Origin: Candidatus Saccharimonadota bacterium
GTDB taxonomy: Bacteria > Patescibacteriota > Saccharimonadia > Saccharimonadales > UBA4665
Assembly (NCBI GenBank): GCA_029288365.1
Contig: JARIHI010000003.1
Coordinates: 62,001 to 126,000 of the forward strand
DNA length: 64,000 nucleotides
Reading direction: 5' to 3'
The position numbers were made by a program, and so were the translations under genes. Under the pieces are notes generated by a model. The model ran no database searches. It was not told the origin of the DNA and was given only the letters and a program-made list of their open reading frames with translations. Of this stretch, positions 9,129 through 18,324 are shown piece by piece (position 1 is the stretch's first letter; every line of letters begins with the position of its first letter).

Positions 9129-10067
9129 TTATATATATTTACGGTTTTGAACAAACAAAAAGGCAGCAATACCAGGTAAGATTGGTAACCAGTACTGTAC
9201 CAATCTATAGCTTAGTGCTATCGCTAAAGCGGTGCTGCCATCAACGTTATAAGTGATAAGTGCTGCAGTTAAAGCAGCCTCGGCACCAATGAGTCCACCC
9301 GGAGTCGGCGTTACTGTTGCAGCTGCTACACCTCCGGTGAGAATTACAAGTGAAGCAGCTAGAGGCAATTCTACTCCAAAAGCATGAATTACAAAGTTTA
9401 GTGCTATTACATGCAGAGATGTAGTACCTATGCAGCTTATATAGGCTACCAACAACGCGAGCTTACGACGCCGGAATAGTTTTAGTGTCTGGGTGACACT
9501 CCTAATAAACTTTGCTATCTTGTTGGGTTGCCGCACGTAATGTAGCAGTAACTTTATAGCGAAGAACACTACCACCACGCCAACCAGTGCCCATAAAAAT
9601 ACTCCGTAGGTTACGCCGGATAGCACAGTAAATCCCGTGGTTACAGCAGCAATTAACAAGAGTGTGAGATGCGCAGCAAAACCAAGTCCATTATTAACAG
9701 CTGCAATCGTCGACGCCCGTGCAAGAGTGTGACCCTGACGATATAAAAAATCAATAAACAGACTAATACCACCTATGCCGGCTGGCAATAGCCTGTTAGT
9801 AAACATACCAGCATATTGGATTAGTGCTATACGATGAAAGGGAATGGATCGGAAGCTAAGCTGACTATACGAAAGAGCGGCAGTAAGAGCAGCTCCCAAT
9901 ATACAAGCAAAAGCCAGAGCGAGAAGCTCTACATCTGCTGTTTTGACAGCCGTAAAGCTTAATTTAAACTGCCCGATTTGCGGCAACAAAACATATAAAG
10001 CTACGACGACAACTGTTAAAAACAACCCCTGACGCCATGTAAAATGATTTTTGTATGCAGACTTCAT
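9129..10067 (-). CDS. Flippase-like membrane protein (LPG synthase TM region / UPF0104)
   Basis: Integral membrane protein of 312 residues with about eight helices, resembling the transmembrane part of MprF/AglD-like proteins. Motifs typical of that family are visible: NRLLPAGIGGISLFIDFLY and the late TPTPGGLIGAEAALT and LSYRLVQYWLPILPG. Likely a lipid flippase or transporter; no soluble synthetase domain is present. It is convergent with the ABC permease gene, leaving only 9 bases between them. Confidence 0.85.
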   Translation of the reverse strand: MKSAYKNHFTWRQGLFLTVVVVALYVLLPQIGQFKLSFTAVKTADVELLALAFACILGAALTAALSYSQLSFRSIPFHRIALIQYAGMFTNRLLPAGIGGISLFIDFLYRQGHTLARASTIAAVNNGLGFAAHLTLLLIAAVTTGFTVLSGVTYGVFLWALVGVVVVFFAIKLLLHYVRQPNKIAKFIRSVTQTLKLFRRRKLALLVAYISCIGTTSLHVIALNFVIHAFGVELPLAASLVILTGGVAAATVTPTPGGLIGAEAALTAALITYNVDGSTALAIALSYRLVQYWLPILPGIAAFLFVQNRKYI

Positions 10068-10279
10068 AAATAATTACTATGTGTAAGTATACATAAGCAT
10101 CGTTAGCGTTGGAATTTCGGATTCAAAACACTATCTAGATATATTGTACCTACTGGTAAAAATTAGACTTTGTGCTTAGGGCTTATAAATAATAAATACT
10201 ATGGAGTTGATGTTTTTAAAATTTCATTATAAAGTAAATTATGATGTAGAGTACTTCAGACATATACTCCGTCGCATAT
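10068..10279. other. AT-rich intergenic region upstream of cassette B
   Basis: No convincing gene or RNA is seen. A frame starting at 10201 would give a 61-residue product without a Shine-Dalgarno or recognisable motif, and cassette B begins inside it. Confidence 0.4.
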
Positions 10280-10837
10280 TGACAAACAGACTACATGAGG
10301 TGAGTGTTAACGGTACAGTACGCACTGCATCTTTGGCCCTCATCTTATGTTACATCAGAGCAGTACGGCTAAACTTACAAGCCTGACGATCAAGTCTATC
10401 TCAGAGTGTCGTGGTCAAGACACGAGAGTCAGATAGGCATGCAGTACATCAACGAGCAAAACAAGAAGGTCTGAATCTACGGACCTACAATAACGTAAGT
10501 CCGCTACCGAAAGGTTATCGTGAATTTGCTCTTGTGGCTTACTATCTATCTCATCATCGGGGTGGTGTTTGCTTCTATTGCCAACGCCCCCATTGAAATG
10601 GATGAAACGAGATCCTCCGCCCTGAGATTCTCCCTGCTGCTCATAGGGTGGCTCCTGCTCCTGAGCTTGGCGGTACTGATCAGCTTTGGGCTTTTCATAG
10701 CCCAGCGGCAACAGCCGTTTGCCCAGGCAAGGAGCTACCGCACGTGACGCGAATTTGGCAAGCGGGCTGTCAGATGAATAGAGTAGTGGCTCTATGCTGC
10801 TATCTTTTGTTCTATTTCTCTGAGAGTCTGTTTGTCA
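10280..10837. repeat. Cassette B bounded by a 13-bp perfect inverted repeat
   Basis: TGACAAACAGACT at 10280-10292 is repeated exactly as its reverse complement at 10825-10837. The 558-bp interval holds a GC-rich small membrane-protein gene and about 225 nt of leader. No target-site duplication is evident next to the repeats. Confidence 0.6.
10520..10747 (+). CDS. Small two-helix membrane protein in GC-rich cassette B
   Basis: 75 residues, GTG start, with two hydrophobic helices (LLLWLTIYLIIGVVFASIA and LRFSLLLIGWLLLLSLAVLISFG) joined by a charged loop containing PIEMDETRS, and a polar C-terminal tail. No family recognised. GC-rich codon choice contrasts with the flanking flippase and cyoA genes. 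The Shine-Dalgarno is weak (AAAGG, about 9 nt upstream). The gene lies between the inverted repeats of cassette B; the 225-nt leader has several short dyads (for example GTGTC/GACAC near 10408-10424). Confidence 0.55.
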   Translation: MNLLLWLTIYLIIGVVFASIANAPIEMDETRSSALRFSLLLIGWLLLLSLAVLISFGLFIAQRQQPFAQARSYRT

Positions 10838-10931
10838 TGTTTCACCCATATAAATGACTAAATTATTTGATAAATCCCAAGAAGAAAAAGCAAAAACACC
10901 AGTAACAAATATGTTATTATAAACATAAGCA

Positions 10932-11858
10932 ATGGGTAGGAAATACAAGCTCTTTATTCTGGCTTTGCTCGTTATCGGAGCAGGGCTTTTAACGCTCATC
11001 GTTATGCATCGCAATAACTTTGCCGTGCTTAATCCAGAAGGCACCATAGCCGCTCAGCAACGCAACTTATTGGTGTTTGCCGCTGGGCTAAGCCTGGTTG
11101 TAGTCATACCAGTATTTATCTTGGTTTTTCACATAGCTTGGAAGTATCGCGCTAATAACACCAAAGCCACGTATATGCCCGATTGGAGCGGCAGTCGTAA
11201 GCTTGAATTTGTGTGGTGGGGCATACCACTGGTTTTGATTACTATTTTAGCGGTTATTACCTGGCAAAGCTCACACGCCCTGGATCCCTACAAACCACTA
11301 GCATCTACAAAAAAACCTATTACCATACAAGTTGTAGCGCTTGATTGGAAATGGTTGTTTCTCTACCCAGAGCAACGTATTGCTACCGTCAACTACATAG
11401 CCTTTCCTGAAAAAACACCTGTTAATCTAAAAATAACCTCCGACGCACCAATGAACTCGTTGTGGATCCCTAAACTCGGCGGCCAAGTCTATGCTATGGC
11501 CGGCATGCAAACGCAGCTTCACCTGATGGCCGATAAAGAGGGTGTATACAATGGATCATCAGCCAATATCAGTGGTGAAGGCTTCGCTGGTATGACATTT
11601 AAAGCGCGTTCTAGCTCTGCGAGTAATTTCACTGAGTGGGTACATGACGTACAACAATCCTCAAAAACCCTGACCGACGCTGAATACACCCGACTTGCCA
11701 AACCGAGCAAAAATAACCCTGAAAGTTTTTACGCGTCATATGAATCCGGCTTGTACGACACAATTATGATGAAGTACATGATGCACGGAGGAGCACACAA
11801 CGGCCACATGAGTCATGAATTAGCAGAGGGGACTAGCCATGAAACAATGCGTCATTAA
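10932..11858 (+). CDS. cyoA: Cytochrome bo-type quinol oxidase subunit II
   Basis: Subunit II of the haem-copper quinol oxidase. Two N-terminal transmembrane helices are followed by a periplasmic-type cupredoxin domain. It has the quinol-oxidase form of the domain: NSLWIPKLGGQVYAMAGMQT and a GEGFAGMTF segment, and lacks the Cys/His ligands of a CuA centre, so it uses quinol rather than cytochrome c. The C-terminus is His/Met-rich. A TATTAT -10 box at 10915-10920 lies 11 nt before the ATG. First gene of cyoABCDE. Confidence 0.96.
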   Translation: MGRKYKLFILALLVIGAGLLTLIVMHRNNFAVLNPEGTIAAQQRNLLVFAAGLSLVVVIPVFILVFHIAWKYRANNTKATYMPDWSGSRKLEFVWWGIPLVLITILAVITWQSSHALDPYKPLASTKKPITIQVVALDWKWLFLYPEQRIATVNYIAFPEKTPVNLKITSDAPMNSLWIPKLGGQVYAMAGMQTQLHLMADKEGVYNGSSANISGEGFAGMTFKARSSSASNFTEWVHDVQQSSKTLTDAEYTRLAKPSKNNPESFYASYESGLYDTIMMKYMMHGGAHNGHMSHELAEGTSHETMRH

Positions 11859-11873
11859 TATAAAGGACGCCCT

Positions 11874-13832
11874 ATGTTAGGAAGATTGACTTGGGATGCC
11901 TTACCGCACGGTATGATCGCTAGCGGTGGTGCGGTTTCTATGGTGCTAGGTGTGCTTGTGGTAATGCTGGTACTAACCTACTTCAAGAAATGGAAGTGGC
12001 TTTGGCAAGAATGGCTGACCTCGCTTGATCCAAAAAAAATCGGCGTTATGTATGCTATTGTTGCTGGTCTCATGCTGCTGCGTGGCGCAGTTGATGCCGG
12101 CATGATGCGCACCCAGCAAGCCCTATCTACCGGCAACTCACACGGCATATTGTCATCCGATCACTTTCAGCAAGTTTTTTCAGCACACGGTACGATTATG
12201 ATTTTCTTCGTGGCTATGGGCCTGGTATTTGCGGTAATGAACCTCATCATACCGCTACAAATCGGTGCTCGTGATGTAGCCTTTCCATTTTTAAACTCAG
12301 TAAGCTTTTGGTTATTCGTAGCCGGCATGATGCTCATGAATATCTCGCTTATTATTGGTGAATTTTCACCAGCAGGGTGGTTAGCCTATCCGCCGCTTTC
12401 AGAAGTTGCGTACAGCCCTGGCGTAGGAGTGGATTATTGGATATGGGCGTTGCAGATCGCAGGTATCGGCAGCTTACTTTCAGGCGTAAATTTTTTGGTG
12501 ACCATTATCAAAATGCGTGCACCTGGCATGACACTTATGAAGATGCCGATTTTTGTCTGGAGCTGCTTAGGAAGCCTTACATTGATACTATTCGCGTTTC
12601 CTATACTAACGGCTACGCTGGCCCTGCTGGCACTTGACCGGCTGCTTGGTATGCATTTCTTTACCTCCGAACTTGGCGGCAACCCAATGATGTATATTAA
12701 TTTGATTTGGGCATGGGGCCACCCGGAAGTATATATTTTGGTACTGCCGGCATTTGGCATATTTTCCGAAATTGTGCCTACATTTTCTGGAAAGAAATTA
12801 TTCGGCTATACCTCCATGGTGTGGGCAATTGCAGCCATTACCTTTTTGTCCTTCACGGTCTGGCTACACCATTTCTTTACCATGGGAGCCGGCGCGAATG
12901 TTAATGCGTTTTTCGGCATTATGACCATGATTATTGCCGTGCCTACTGGCGTGAAGGTCTTTAACTGGCTATTTACAATGTACCGCGGACGTATTCGTTT
13001 TACTACGCCAATGCTGTGGTTTATGGGCTTTGTGACTACCTTTACGATTGGTGGGGTGACCGGGGTGTTGATGGCCGTACCAGCAATTGACTTCCAGGTA
13101 CACAACAGCCTATTTTTGGTAGCGCATTTTCATAACATGATTATCGGCGGCGTAGTGTTTGGTATGTTTGCCGGGCTGACATATTGGTGGCCGAAATTCA
13201 CCGGCTTTACGCTGAACGAGACACTTGGTAAATGGGCTTTTGCGTGCTGGTTAATAGGCTTTTTACTAGCCTTTATGCCACTCTATGCGCTTGGCCTGAT
13301 GGGTGCCACGAGGCGGCTTGATCATTATGACGCTTCGCTCGGCTGGCAGCCACTCTTTATCGTGGCGGCTATCGGTGTAGCAATCATCGGCCTTGGCGTA
13401 GCCTTACAACTAACACAATTTGGTTATAGCATATGGAAACGTAAAGAAAACCGCGTAACTGGTGATCCGTGGAATGGCCGCACCCTCGAATGGAGCACCA
13501 CGTCACCGCCACCATTTTATAATTTTGCTACTACACCACATGTAGCTGAGCGCGATGCGTTTTGGGCAGTGAAACAAGCGGGTAAAACCACTTTGGCTCC
13601 TGCCGAAAACATATATTTGCCTAAAAATACCGGGGCAGGGATTATTATAGCTGCCTTTGCATTTATAGGTGGTTTTGCGATCATATGGCATATTTGGTGG
13701 CTGCTAGTCTTAGGCCTTATAGGAATCTTGGTAAGCCTGATTGTGCGTTTGTCGCAGGACGAAGTTGAATACGTAGTTACAGCAAGTGAAGTTGCCAAGC
13801 TTGAAACCCAACGAAGGAAACAGCCAGCATGA
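11874..13832 (+). CDS. cyoB: Cytochrome bo-type quinol oxidase subunit I
   Basis: Catalytic proton-pumping subunit with low-spin haem, high-spin haem and CuB. Visible ligands and residues: [11 protein letters not shown] (low-spin haem His), [12 protein letters not shown] (CuB His and the cross-linked Tyr), WLHHFFTMG (two CuB His), and [10 protein letters not shown] (haem His pair). [12 protein letters not shown] carries the D-channel Asp, and [16 protein letters not shown] carries the quinol-site Arg and Asp known from E. coli. Length 652 is normal. The stop overlaps the start of cyoC. Confidence 0.98.
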   Translation: MLGRLTWDALPHGMIASGGAVSMVLGVLVVMLVLTYFKKWKWLWQEWLTSLDPKKIGVMYAIVAGLMLLRGAVDAGMMRTQQALSTGNSHGILSSDHFQQVFSAHGTIMIFFVAMGLVFAVMNLIIPLQIGARDVAFPFLNSVSFWLFVAGMMLMNISLIIGEFSPAGWLAYPPLSEVAYSPGVGVDYWIWALQIAGIGSLLSGVNFLVTIIKMRAPGMTLMKMPIFVWSCLGSLTLILFAFPILTATLALLALDRLLGMHFFTSELGGNPMMYINLIWAWGHPEVYILVLPAFGIFSEIVPTFSGKKLFGYTSMVWAIAAITFLSFTVWLHHFFTMGAGANVNAFFGIMTMIIAVPTGVKVFNWLFTMYRGRIRFTTPMLWFMGFVTTFTIGGVTGVLMAVPAIDFQVHNSLFLVAHFHNMIIGGVVFGMFAGLTYWWPKFTGFTLNETLGKWAFACWLIGFLLAFMPLYALGLMGATRRLDHYDASLGWQPLFIVAAIGVAIIGLGVALQLTQFGYSIWKRKENRVTGDPWNGRTLEWSTTSPPPFYNFATTPHVAERDAFWAVKQAGKTTLAPAENIYLPKNTGAGIIIAAFAFIGGFAIIWHIWWLLVLGLIGILVSLIVRLSQDEVEYVVTASEVAKLETQRRKQPA

Positions 13833-14425
13833 GCAACACCGCTACACCCACCACCCACTTGCCCCACGACACTACCGCTAAAGCTGCCTTTGGATTCTGG
13901 GTATATCTAATGACCGACTTGGTCTTGTTCGCTACATTGTTTGCTACCTATGCGGTACTACGAAACAATACAGCGAGTGGCCCGGCGGGCAAAGATATTT
14001 TTGATATGCCTTACGTATTAGTCGAAACCATGCTGCTGCTAACTAGTAGTTTCGTGGCCGGCCTGGCGATGTTAGCAGTATACAAAAAGCAGAAGAACCT
14101 CGTGCTGGCATTGTTGGTTGTTACTTTCTTGTTAGGGGCCGGATTTTTGGGAATGGAATTATACGAATTCAACCATCTCGTTCAGGAGGGGCATAGCTGG
14201 CGGATAAGCGCCTTTTTGTCGGCCTTCTTTACGCTCGTGGGCACGCACGGACTGCATATTCTCAGTGGCCTTACCTGGCTAGCGGTACTAATGGGGCAGG
14301 TGATACGTAAGGGCATTACCATGCACACCACCCGTCGGTTAATGTTGTTTAGTTTATTTTGGCACTTCCTTGATATTGTCTGGATATTTATTTTTACTAT
14401 CGTATATCTTATGGGGGTAGCTTAG
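13829..14425 (+). CDS. cyoC: Cytochrome bo-type quinol oxidase subunit III
   Basis: Non-catalytic subunit III, five hydrophobic helices in 198 residues. Family features: [21 protein letters not shown] near the N-terminus, [16 protein letters not shown] and the final [19 protein letters not shown]. The start overlaps the cyoB stop by 4 nt, which implies translational coupling within the operon. Confidence 0.97.
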   Translation: MSNTATPTTHLPHDTTAKAAFGFWVYLMTDLVLFATLFATYAVLRNNTASGPAGKDIFDMPYVLVETMLLLTSSFVAGLAMLAVYKKQKNLVLALLVVTFLLGAGFLGMELYEFNHLVQEGHSWRISAFLSAFFTLVGTHGLHILSGLTWLAVLMGQVIRKGITMHTTRRLMLFSLFWHFLDIVWIFIFTIVYLMGVA

Positions 14426-14426
14426 T

Positions 14427-14813
14427 ATGTCACATCAAGCTAAACAATATACTTCTTCTGACAGTGGTGCTGGGCACGGCACGATTACAACCTACGCTAC
14501 AGGGTTTGTGCTATCCGTAATCTTTACACTATTAGCATACTGGGCAGTCGTGAATAAAATATTCGAACGCCGCGAGCTGATTGCCGTCATTGTAGGACTG
14601 GCCTTCGCTCAGCTAATGGTACAGCTACTGTTTTTCCTGCACTTGGGTCGCGAGTCAAAGCCCCGGTGGAACCTTACGGTATTCTTCTTTATGGTCATGG
14701 TAGTTTGTATAGTGATTATCGGTTCGCTGTGGATTATGAGCAACTTGGATTACCATATGATGCCGCAGCAAATGAACGAATATATGCTACAGCAAAATAT
14801 GAAAGGCTTTTAG
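14427..14813 (+). CDS. cyoD: Cytochrome bo-type quinol oxidase subunit IV
   Basis: Small subunit IV with three helices in 128 residues, including the typical AFAQLMVQLLFFLHLG and the hydrophobic FFMVMVVCIVIIGSLWIM followed by NLDYHMM. It assists CuB-site assembly in known bo oxidases. It sits one base after the cyoC stop and ends directly at cyoE. Confidence 0.95.
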   Translation: MSHQAKQYTSSDSGAGHGTITTYATGFVLSVIFTLLAYWAVVNKIFERRELIAVIVGLAFAQLMVQLLFFLHLGRESKPRWNLTVFFFMVMVVCIVIIGSLWIMSNLDYHMMPQQMNEYMLQQNMKGF

Positions 14814-15674
14814 TTGTCCTTGGTAAGACAATATTACCTGTTGACTAAGCCAGGCATCATCCGCGGTAACCTCATGACCGCCGCTGCCGGATTTTTATTT
14901 GCTTCAAAAGGCCATATTGACATAGGGTTGCTGGCTGCTTTGCTGGCTGGTACAGCTCTGGTGATTGCATCAGGCTGCGTGTTTAATAACTACCTTGACC
15001 GCACCATTGATAAAAAAATGGACCGCACCAAAAAACGCGCTTTAGTTACTGGAGCAATTTCTACCAAAAACGCGCTGCTTTATGGAACATTTTTAGGTAT
15101 TCTTGGCTTCACTATTTTGAGCGTTTACACGAATCTCGTTACGGTGATTGTAGGCGTTATCGGGATCGTTGATTATGTAGTTTTATACGGCATCGTTAAA
15201 CGAAAATCAGTCCACAGTACACTTATTGGCGGTATTTCTGGTGCCACTTCGTTAGTAGCAGGCTATACAGCAGTAACCAACTCCTTCGATACGATAGCTT
15301 TACTGCTGTTTCTTATTATGGCCTTTTGGCAAATGCCTCATTTTCATGCCATCGGCATATATCGCCGCAAAGATTATGCCGCTGCCGGATTACCCATTTT
15401 ATCGGTTAAGCGGGGTATAGCTGCTACCAAACAGCAGATTATTTTCTATACTTTAGGTTATATTGTTACAGTCGCACTGCTGAGCCTATGTGGATATGCG
15501 GGATATACCTACCTTGCAGTGATGTTGCTTATAACTGGATCGTGGCTCTACATCGCCTTGCAAGGCAGAAACGTCAAAGACAATGTCAAGTGGGCTCATA
15601 AAGTATTCGGTGTTTCACTTGTGGTACTGCTGGTGTTCTCTGTAATGATTTCCCTAGATGCATGGTTGCCCTAA
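14814..15674 (+). CDS. cyoE: Protohaem IX farnesyltransferase (haem O synthase)
   Basis: UbiA-family prenyltransferase that converts haem B to haem O for CyoB. Motif NNYLDRTIDKKMDRTKKR is the first Asp-rich site, and the family's later MAFWQMPHFHAIGIYRRKDY is present. About nine helices in 286 residues. The only in-frame start is TTG immediately after the cyoD stop (TAG TTG), so expression likely depends on coupling with cyoD. Confidence 0.96.
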   Translation: MSLVRQYYLLTKPGIIRGNLMTAAAGFLFASKGHIDIGLLAALLAGTALVIASGCVFNNYLDRTIDKKMDRTKKRALVTGAISTKNALLYGTFLGILGFTILSVYTNLVTVIVGVIGIVDYVVLYGIVKRKSVHSTLIGGISGATSLVAGYTAVTNSFDTIALLLFLIMAFWQMPHFHAIGIYRRKDYAAAGLPILSVKRGIAATKQQIIFYTLGYIVTVALLSLCGYAGYTYLAVMLLITGSWLYIALQGRNVKDNVKWAHKVFGVSLVVLLVFSVMISLDAWLP

Positions 15675-15692
15675 AACGTATATACTGTGCTT

Positions 15693-15944
15693 ATGATTTT
15701 GCTACTTCACATCATTATTGCGCTTGCAAGTATTGCATATACTACATATACCTATATTACTCCTTCAACAAACAGACTACGCATTGCTTATAGCCTGGTA
15801 GCAGCCACCTTAATAAGTGGTACTTATTTGGTTGTAAGCACTCATAGTCCATTGCTCAGTTCATGTGTAACTGGCCTAGTATATCTTATGTTCATTTCCG
15901 TAGGTATTATTGCTGCTTCTCGCAAATTAAAGCACTACGAGTAA
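15693..15944 (+). CDS. Small three-helix membrane protein after cyoE
   Basis: 83 residues, nearly all hydrophobic, with three predicted helices. Unknown function. The ATG at 15693 is preferred over GTG 15687 because a TATACT -10 box (15681-15686) sits 6 nt upstream, implying a leaderless mRNA separate from the cyo transcript. It may support the oxidase, but position is the only evidence. Confidence 0.6.
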   Translation: MILLLHIIIALASIAYTTYTYITPSTNRLRIAYSLVAATLISGTYLVVSTHSPLLSSCVTGLVYLMFISVGIIAASRKLKHYE

Positions 15945-15954
15945 TTTTGTCTCT

Positions 15955-15979
15955 AAAAAAGATTGCCCTCAAGGCAATC
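15955..15979 (-). terminator. Rho-independent terminator, minus strand
   Basis: Stem GATTGCC/GGCAATC with a 5-nt loop, followed on the minus strand by six Ts. It serves minus-strand transcription. It lies beyond cassette C, so it may once have directly followed the FAD dehydrogenase gene at 16563. Confidence 0.7.
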
Positions 15980-16026
15980 CAGACATATATAAGTTCACGT
16001 TCTGCGTCTATGATAAGTGAAAAATA

Positions 16027-16448
16027 TGACAGAGTAAAATCTAAAAAGGTTAAAGGGGTAAAGGGCATGGGCCCACCTGTACGTACACACTGTACAGTCC
16101 CTGTTTTTACTGTTCCTACTAGCTGTAGGGGTGGGTGTTGGAGATCACAAGGACGATTGTGATTATGCCCGCTATGCAGCCAGTGCCGATGGCCATGATG
16201 ATCGCCCAGATCTGTGCTTCATCTGCGTCCGTTAGAGTATTCGCTCTTCGAGCACTCCAGCCGCAGCAGAACAGGGCGAAAGAGGTCGTGGGAACTATGC
16301 CCCATGCCAGACTCTTCTTGCGTGACCATCTTCCTACGGTGCGTCCTTGCCAGTAGCCGAGGCTACCCAGCAGTACGTACATCGCCGCTATTCCAAACAT
16401 CAAGTGCTCGGACATTTGTCGCTTTCGTGTATAGGTTTTACTCTGTCA
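16027..16448. repeat. Cassette C bounded by a 16-bp inverted repeat
   Basis: TGACAGAGTAAAATCT at 16027-16042 and, on the other strand, TGACAGAGTAAAACCT at 16433-16448 (15 of 16 identical). The interval contains one GC-rich small membrane-protein gene. Its left outer flank (ATAAGTG-AA-A) resembles the left flank of cassette E. Confidence 0.65.
16119..16415 (-). CDS. Small three-helix membrane protein in GC-rich cassette C
   Basis: 98 residues with hydrophobic spans at about 5-20, 38-52 and 70-92 and basic loops (GRWSRKKS, SARRAN). No family recognised. GC-rich codons differ from the FAD dehydrogenase and cyo genes around it. The start ATG lies 33 nt from the right inverted repeat; only a weak GAAAG ribosome site is visible. 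The plus-strand frames across this region lack protein-like character and are treated as shadows. Confidence 0.55.
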   Translation of the reverse strand: MSEHLMFGIAAMYVLLGSLGYWQGRTVGRWSRKKSLAWGIVPTTSFALFCCGWSARRANTLTDADEAQIWAIIMAIGTGCIAGIITIVLVISNTHPYS

Positions 16449-16562
16449 AAGTGCTGCTCGGAGACAGAGACTTGCTCATAAAACTCTACGAACTGCATTT
16501 TATATTATAACATATCAGTCAATTTTTTTCAAAATTTTATCTTTAAACTTTAACTCTCCCAA

Positions 16563-18227
16563 CTAAAAATGATCACGAATGTGGTCAAAAGAGTAATCCC
16601 AGTCAGCGTTGGCTTTTTTATGGGGGTTAAAGATGTGTTGTGGATCAAAAATATCTTTTACTTCTCGGAATAGTCCGACGATCTCTTTGCCAAATTGCTG
16701 TTCAAGCCATGGTCCGCGAACGAGGCCGTCATTGTGCTCCCCAGAAAGAGACCCGCCATACTTTAAGACTAAATTATTAACTTCTTTCATAGCTGGCAAT
16801 ATCTTCTGGCGCTCTTGCTGGTCCTCAAGTTTCATTAACGGAATAATGTGAAAGTTACCGTCGCCCATATGCCCGGCAATGGTGGCAAATAACTTGTATT
16901 TTTTAATTATTTTACGCAGTTTAGGCAAAAACTCAGGCAAATACCCTGGGTTGACTATCAAATCATCAATAAAAGGCGCTGTGTGTTTATCCTTAACCTT
17001 GCTGCGCAGCAATTGAAAACTCTGCCTACGCATAATCCAAAATTTTTCACTCTTTATTTCACTTTCATCTTCTTCAAAGCCGTTAATCTCATAGTAGGCT
17101 CGTTTCACGCCCAGATCTTTGTGAAGAGCATGTATTTTGCTTTTTACTTCTTCAACCGTTTCACCGTTAAACTCAATCATCAGAATAAGTTTCGGTATCC
17201 CGCGAAGCAGCTGCAAACCATCAGGTATAAGATTAAAGAGCAGTCTGACAAACGCTTTCGTGCCAAGCATTTTATGAAATGCCGGCAAAAACTTTATAGA
17301 CAAATACAATGTTTGGTCGTCAAATGATTCAAACGTAGCCGGCTTGTGCTTGAGCACAACGTTAATAACTTCACCCAACCGATCAATGTCTTTCATAAAT
17401 AGTACTAGTAATCCAGAATGCGGACGAGTGGGGGTCAGACGAAAGGTAACTTCAGTGGTGAGTCCTAACGTGCCTTCCGAGCCGACAATCAGGCGGTTCA
17501 GATCAAATATACCAGTCTCGCGATCCCAAACATCCCATAGTCCATATCCCATGGAGTTTTTACTGACTTTCGGCTTGGCAGCCTTGATAGCGTCATAGTG
17601 CTTTTCACACAACTCATAGACTTTCTTATATACTTGGCCTTCAAAGTCTTTTTGTGCCATTTTTTTATCAAGCTGCTTTTTATTGAGTGGTTTCACAGTA
17701 CGTTCCACACCATCCGACCATACTACTTTTAACGATTCCACCCAGTCGGCAGTTTTGCCAAATTCAAGCGATTTTTCGCCACCAGAATTGTTATTAACTA
17801 ATCCACCTAGCGCTGCTAAGCTTTTACTGGCCGGATAAGTGGGCATTAGCGCATTATGCTTGAAAGTAGCCGCTTCGAAATCCCGATAAAACACTCCTGG
17901 TTGTGCAGTAGCTTTTTCACTGGTAACAGATTTGATGTTATTAACATATTTTGTAAAATCTACGATCACTGAGTCATTGATGGCGCCGCCAGCCATGTCG
18001 GTGCCAGCTGAACGACCCGTTAAAGATAACTGGGGCAAATGCTTTTTTTCTTCGGCAGCAATTTTCACTAAAAGAGAAACATCTTTGGCGTCTTTCGGAA
18101 ATACTATCAGCTCCGGAACAATTTCAAATAAACTGGCGTCATGGCTATAAAAGTCTTTGGCAGAAGCACTATCATCTAAGTCACCGCGAAATCCGGCGTC
18201 GCGCAGTTTCTGTTTGAAGCTGTCCAT
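16563..18227 (-). CDS. FAD-linked D-lactate/glycolate-type dehydrogenase
   Basis: Flavoprotein of the GlcD/Dld family, oxidising a 2-hydroxy acid (likely D-lactate) and passing electrons to quinone. The N-terminal FAD domain (PCMH) has LTGRSAGTDMAGGAI and ALGGLVNNNSGGEKS; the C-terminal cap has GHMGDGNFHIIP with metal-binding His, and SGEHNDGLVRGPWL. Length 554 with no Fe-S domain. Adjacent and divergent to NDH-2, it is probably a second electron entry point to the cytochrome bo oxidase. The substrate is not fixed by sequence. Confidence 0.88.
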   Translation of the reverse strand: MDSFKQKLRDAGFRGDLDDSASAKDFYSHDASLFEIVPELIVFPKDAKDVSLLVKIAAEEKKHLPQLSLTGRSAGTDMAGGAINDSVIVDFTKYVNNIKSVTSEKATAQPGVFYRDFEAATFKHNALMPTYPASKSLAALGGLVNNNSGGEKSLEFGKTADWVESLKVVWSDGVERTVKPLNKKQLDKKMAQKDFEGQVYKKVYELCEKHYDAIKAAKPKVSKNSMGYGLWDVWDRETGIFDLNRLIVGSEGTLGLTTEVTFRLTPTRPHSGLLVLFMKDIDRLGEVINVVLKHKPATFESFDDQTLYLSIKFLPAFHKMLGTKAFVRLLFNLIPDGLQLLRGIPKLILMIEFNGETVEEVKSKIHALHKDLGVKRAYYEINGFEEDESEIKSEKFWIMRRQSFQLLRSKVKDKHTAPFIDDLIVNPGYLPEFLPKLRKIIKKYKLFATIAGHMGDGNFHIIPLMKLEDQQERQKILPAMKEVNNLVLKYGGSLSGEHNDGLVRGPWLEQQFGKEIVGLFREVKDIFDPQHIFNPHKKANADWDYSFDHIRDHF

Positions 18228-18261
18228 ATATTAGTTTCAGCATAAACCTTATGCTTTACTT

Positions 18262-18304
18262 TTGCAACAAGGTTATGGTTAGTGATACAATCTGTCTATA
18301 GACA
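18262..18304 (+). promoter_or_regulatory. Promoter and palindrome upstream of NDH-2
   Basis: TTGCAA (18262-18267), 18-nt spacer, TACAAT (18286-18291), then the perfect 12-bp palindrome TGTCTATAGACA (18293-18304) at the expected transcription start. The palindrome could be an operator; no regulator is assigned. Confidence 0.5.
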
Positions 18305-18324
18305 GGAATATCTGAGAAACTAGA

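Noticed and set aside
10201-10386. Possible 61-residue gene
   Set aside because: No ribosome site or motif, and the cassette B repeat begins within it.
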